This document shows positions 62,501-64,000 of a DNA stretch of 64,000 nt, piece by piece. Source of the stretch: Nephromyces sp. MM_2019 (Eukaryota; Apicomplexa; Aconoidasida; Nephromycida); the NCBI GenBank assembly GCA_015657535.1, contig JADHZB010001652.1:1-64000 (forward strand), written 5' to 3'. Position 1 is the first letter of the stretch. Each line of letters opens with the position of its first letter. The notes under the pieces were generated by a model. The model searched no databases. It was given only the letters and a program-made list of their open reading frames with translations, and was not told the DNA's origin. A program made the position numbers and the translations under genes.

Positions 62501-63408
62501 ATTCAGAAGAGCTAGAAAAATCACTGGAAAACGTGACATCAATATTTCTAGGTCCTTGCTGTCGCTCACAAAAAGCCAGTAGTTTACTCATAGCAGCTTG
62601 ACCGTATCCCATTCGCTGAAGTGCTGGGTGGGTTGCAATTCTCACAATCCGAAGCTAAGAAAAACACAGAAAAAATAACATCAACTTGATAATCGTTCAT
62701 CAAAGTGTGTGTAGTAATCTATACCTCCATAAAAAGCAACAATCTCAGCTAGCTCAGGACAGTTATTAGATTTATTATGCTCAAGTAAAGCTATAAAACA
62801 ATAATACGTTTAGCGACAAAATTGCCTACGATTCTTTGAAATTTTGATATGTAAAGGAAATTATGCAAATCTTCAACCTTGTGTGCGCAGGAATTGCAAG
62901 GTTGGAGAAATAATGCAAATCTTCAAGCTTGTGTGCGTAGGAATTGCAACCAACCATGTACACACAGGATGCGAAAGATTGAAGAAATGATGCAAATCTT
63001 CAAGCTTGTGTGCGTAGGAATTGCAATCAACCATGTACACACAGGATGCGAAAGATTGAAGAAATAATGCAAATCTTCAAACAAATACACCCAAAATAGG
63101 GAAAAAAGGGGTCGGAATAGAACAAGAGCAAACTGTTTCTACTAGAATCCCTACAAAATAATCTTCAATACGAGCTGAAACAAGACAGAATCTCCAGCTA
63201 TTCTAGTTCATCAATATCATAAAAAACATCAGATTCCAATAAGAACTAAGCACAAGCCCACTTCAAGACTCACCCCAAGAAATGATCCAAAAGCTTCATG
63301 ATTAAAGTACTGAGTCAGAGTCCAAGGAATAAGGTCACCTGGAGCTTTTAGGGGGTTTCCAGAAGCACCACGAATCGAATTCTCCGAGATATTTCCTTCG
63401 ATGCAAAC
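56530..63408 (-). CDS. NAT10: RNA cytidine acetyltransferase NAT10/KRE33, C-terminal two-fifths
   Basis: Nucleolar ATP-dependent enzyme that makes N4-acetylcytidine in 18S rRNA and tRNA. Minus-strand exons: 63274-63408 (VCIEGNISENSIRG; PGDLIPWTLTQYF), 62389-62654 (VRIATHPALQRMGYGQAAM, acetyl-CoA-binding motif of the GNAT domain), 61440-61713 (TLDYIGVSFGLTIELFKFWN, then GFKPVYLRSTRNEITGEN), 60097-60507 (MWLEQFVGDFRARFVHLLG), 59097-59289 (RLRMFSQQLVEYGF; GILLSLGLQRRK), 58350-58441 (VAEELNIPTNQLMALYHKAT, then CKVVQYLQ), 56530-56769 (ELKKLLSTGAMQ near its end). Phases close through 58350. Another acidic exon probably lies near 57.0-57.13 kb (TAPLVLLSTEITECDS). The N-terminal helicase part is beyond the right edge, and the terminal exon was not found. 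Odd: a Ser-rich stretch (SSDFSSSSESPE) inside the acetyltransferase domain. Confidence 0.92.
57937..58067. repeat. G-rich GTGTGGGG-type tract in a NAT10 intron
   Basis: The plus strand holds many runs of three to six G separated by GT, TGT and short spacers (GTGTGTGGGGGG, GGATGCGTGGGGGG and similar), with loosely repeated GGGATGTGTGG units. This is strikingly G-rich for an AT-rich intron. The transcript of the minus-strand gene would be C-rich here. Confidence 0.75.
60940..61234. repeat. 11-bp GGAGGGAAAAA minisatellite with assembly gap
   Basis: Exact tandem GGAGGGAAAAA units on both sides of a run of N, lying in the NAT10 intron between exons 61440-61713 and 60097-60507. Open frames through it are artefacts of the repeat. 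True copy number is unknown because of the gap. Confidence 0.95.
61033..61131. other. assembly gap, 99 N
   Basis: A run of 99 undetermined bases within the 11-bp minisatellite. The repeat register on the two sides differs by one base relative to a multiple of 11, so the gap length is an estimate or contains an indel. Confidence 0.98.
62863..63084. repeat. 77-bp tandem repeat in a NAT10 intron
   Basis: Two full 77-base units (62913-62989 and 62990-63066) are nearly identical, starting ATGCAAATCTTCAAGCTTG. A shortened 50-base copy precedes them (62863-62912) and a partial copy of about 18 bases follows. A plus-strand frame spanning it is only the repeat read through. It lies between exons 63274-63408 and 62389-62654. 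Confidence 0.92.
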
Positions 63409-64000
63409 CTAGGTGAAAATAATTAGGCTTTAGTATTAGATTACGCTCTGAGTTACATCACGAAGAATCGAGCTGAAAATCGAGTATAGCCAACAGATCG
63501 AATTGAAGGCTAAACTCGCCAAAAAGGCTAAGTAAGCACATCAGGCAAATAGAATTAAAGAAACAAAACTACCTAATCAAGCAGAAACAAAGAGGAAGAA
63601 ATAATTTACATTATAGAGTGGAATAAATGAAGTTCTAAACCGCAAATTTTCTTGTTTTTGTAAGTTCTTTGAAGTCCTCTTCTAGCTTGGCAATAGAAGA
63701 AGAAACTACTAGACTTAATTTTTCTCGAATGAAGTTGTTTTTCGCTTATTTTTCAGGAATTTCGCTCTTTTTTTCGATAAATTCTCAAAATTCTATTCTA
63801 AACTGTTTTAAGGAACTGTATATACACTCGCATGAATCCCAAAATGTGCTCTATGTGTGTGATTGTTTTGCTAATAATTGATTTTCTCGATCATTTTAGA
63901 GTTCTGCTGCTTCTCCTCTCACCAATTGCATTCCTCTTGGCAAAATCATATTTTTATTACAATGCTACCCTCAAAATCCAAAAATTTCACTCTTTTTTGG

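Noticed and set aside
62879..63067. Plus-strand ORF with a repeated Cys/His pattern
   Set aside because: It exists only because the 77-bp repeat is read through; it lies in a NAT10 intron.

Overview
This is a window of nuclear DNA from an AT-rich, intron-rich eukaryote, most likely a unicellular protist or alga. Genes are broken by many GT...AG introns of roughly 100 to 3,700 bases. The code is standard, there are no operons or ribosome-binding sites, and short exons join in phase. I cannot name the organism. Four ancient eukaryotic proteins can be recognised by reading exons across splice sites.

Layout: (1) 1-2.6 kb: minus-strand exons of an unidentified gene, plus simple repeats. (2) 2.6-8.7 kb: no recognisable gene; microsatellites and hairpins. 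(3) 8.7-15.8 kb, minus: GPI ethanolamine phosphate transferase of the PIG-O type (ER, GPI-anchor assembly). (4) 15.8-18.8 kb: intergenic space between divergent genes. (5) 18.8-23.3 kb, plus: TRM11/TRMT11 tRNA guanosine N2-methyltransferase, 12 exons with every phase closing, about 510 aa. (6) 23.5-25.6 kb, minus: weakly supported small ORFs. (7) 26.9-28.6 kb, minus: exons of unknown genes. (8) 28.8-32.1 kb, minus: C-terminal part of a biotin-dependent acyl-CoA carboxylase alpha subunit (BT plus biotinyl domains, 7 phase-matched exons); no biotin carboxylase domain is recognisable upstream. (9) 33-36.5 kb: a possible 5' exon, then GC-richer sequence without a clear gene. (10) 37.6-45.3 kb, plus: MCM10-like replication factor with a large low-complexity Ser-rich exon. 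(11) 48.8-49.4 kb, minus: terminal exon of an unrecognised protein. (12) 50-56.5 kb: mostly unexplained. (13) 56.5-63.4 kb, minus: NAT10/KRE33 RNA cytidine acetyltransferase, cut off by the window edge, with repeat-filled introns including one assembly gap (99 N).

The genes are unrelated housekeeping functions (GPI anchors, tRNA and rRNA modification, replication, carboxylation); nothing suggests a cluster or mobile cassette. A global pattern is strong strand asymmetry: introns are T-rich on the coding strand, so the plus strand is T-rich over plus-strand genes and A-rich over minus-strand genes. No convincing tRNA, rRNA, transposon, CRISPR array or viral gene was found. Exon boundaries are read by eye from splice consensus and phase, without transcripts.
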